Assembly: GCF_035582795.1 (NCBI RefSeq)
Contig: NC_134366.1
Span: 107,887,756 to 107,951,755, forward strand
DNA length: 64,000 nucleotides
Direction of reading: 5' to 3'
Source: Mycteria americana
Lineage: Eukaryota; Chordata; Aves; Ciconiiformes; Ciconiidae
Each line of letters begins with the position of its first letter. The stretch's first letter is position 1. A program made the position numbers and the translations under genes. The notes under the pieces are model-generated. The model made no database searches, had not been told where the DNA came from, and was given only the letters and a program-made list of their open reading frames with translations. Positions 63,636 through 64,000 of this stretch are shown here, in pieces.

Positions 63636-64000
63636 TCTTACCTTTCTTAAGGTTCTGCAGCCCCAGCCCTATTGCATGCTGTATGTGGATAGAAAAAAAT
63701 ATGACTGGGGAGAGCATAGCTGCAGAACTTTTCAAAAGGATGGGAAGGTTATGGGCTGAGTCAGGTGCCCTGGCAGGCAGCATGTGGGCTGGCAGTTTAA
63801 GCACCTCAAGTTCAGTGCATTTAAACTGAATTGCTGTGATGTATTGGATTAAAATAGTCCTGAAACCTATGAAATGAAGCTTTGTTCATTATAGAATAAA
63901 AGATACTTGCACCGTGGTGAATCAGTCAGGCTTTTCCCTTGTTGAAGGTTGTCTTCTATATAAATTAAATTACAGCCAAAATTGCTTAAAATTGAAGCCA

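Larger units (their letters stand above)
62128..64000 (+). other. zinc-finger gene intron (probable), to window edge
   Basis: No phase-1 exon is recognised. It contains a poly-T at about 62869-62887, a (ttta)n run, and a perfect 12-bp inverted repeat (both listed). The frames 62574-62771 and 63577-63804 have no matching splice sites. Confidence 0.5.

Overview
The window looks like bird nuclear DNA. It has long AT-rich gene-poor stretches, three sharp CpG islands (about 17.2-18.4 kb, 37.5-38.1 kb and 58.6-60.1 kb), spliced genes with GT-AG introns, and CR1 LINE copies of several ages. The two youngest CR1 copies have typical avian 3' ends. No bacterial-style operons, rRNA, tRNA, CRISPR arrays or intact viral genes were seen.

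The only gene identified by name is MSANTD3 on the minus strand. Its coding exons at 53483-53069 and 51740-51331 splice into a complete 274-residue reading frame, and a candidate 5' UTR exon lies in the CpG island near 58961. The same island fires the other way into an unnamed plus-strand gene. Its non-coding exon 1 ends at 59896, and three coding exons (60567-60617, 61549-61617, 62097-62127) start a protein with an N-terminal C-X2-C-X12-H-X5-H zinc finger. That gene runs off the right edge, so the two genes share a bidirectional promoter.

The left 51 kb contains no gene I can name. It has two more CpG islands with candidate minus-strand splice donors (17618 and 37461), a candidate plus-strand terminal exon with a poly(A) signal (35171-35379), several orphan open reading frames, and a candidate TATA-driven short secretory ORF (5790-6060). 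Six or seven LINE relics are also present. Two of them (about 4.4-5.7 kb plus, 11.9-13.0 kb minus) keep recognisable reverse-transcriptase and C-terminal ORF2 homology. A roughly 228-bp long inverted repeat sits at 19763-19990.

I see no clear undescribed multi-gene system. The best leads are the unnamed zinc-finger gene head-to-head with MSANTD3, the long hairpin, and the orphan transcript-like signals near 5.8 kb, 13-15 kb and 35 kb.
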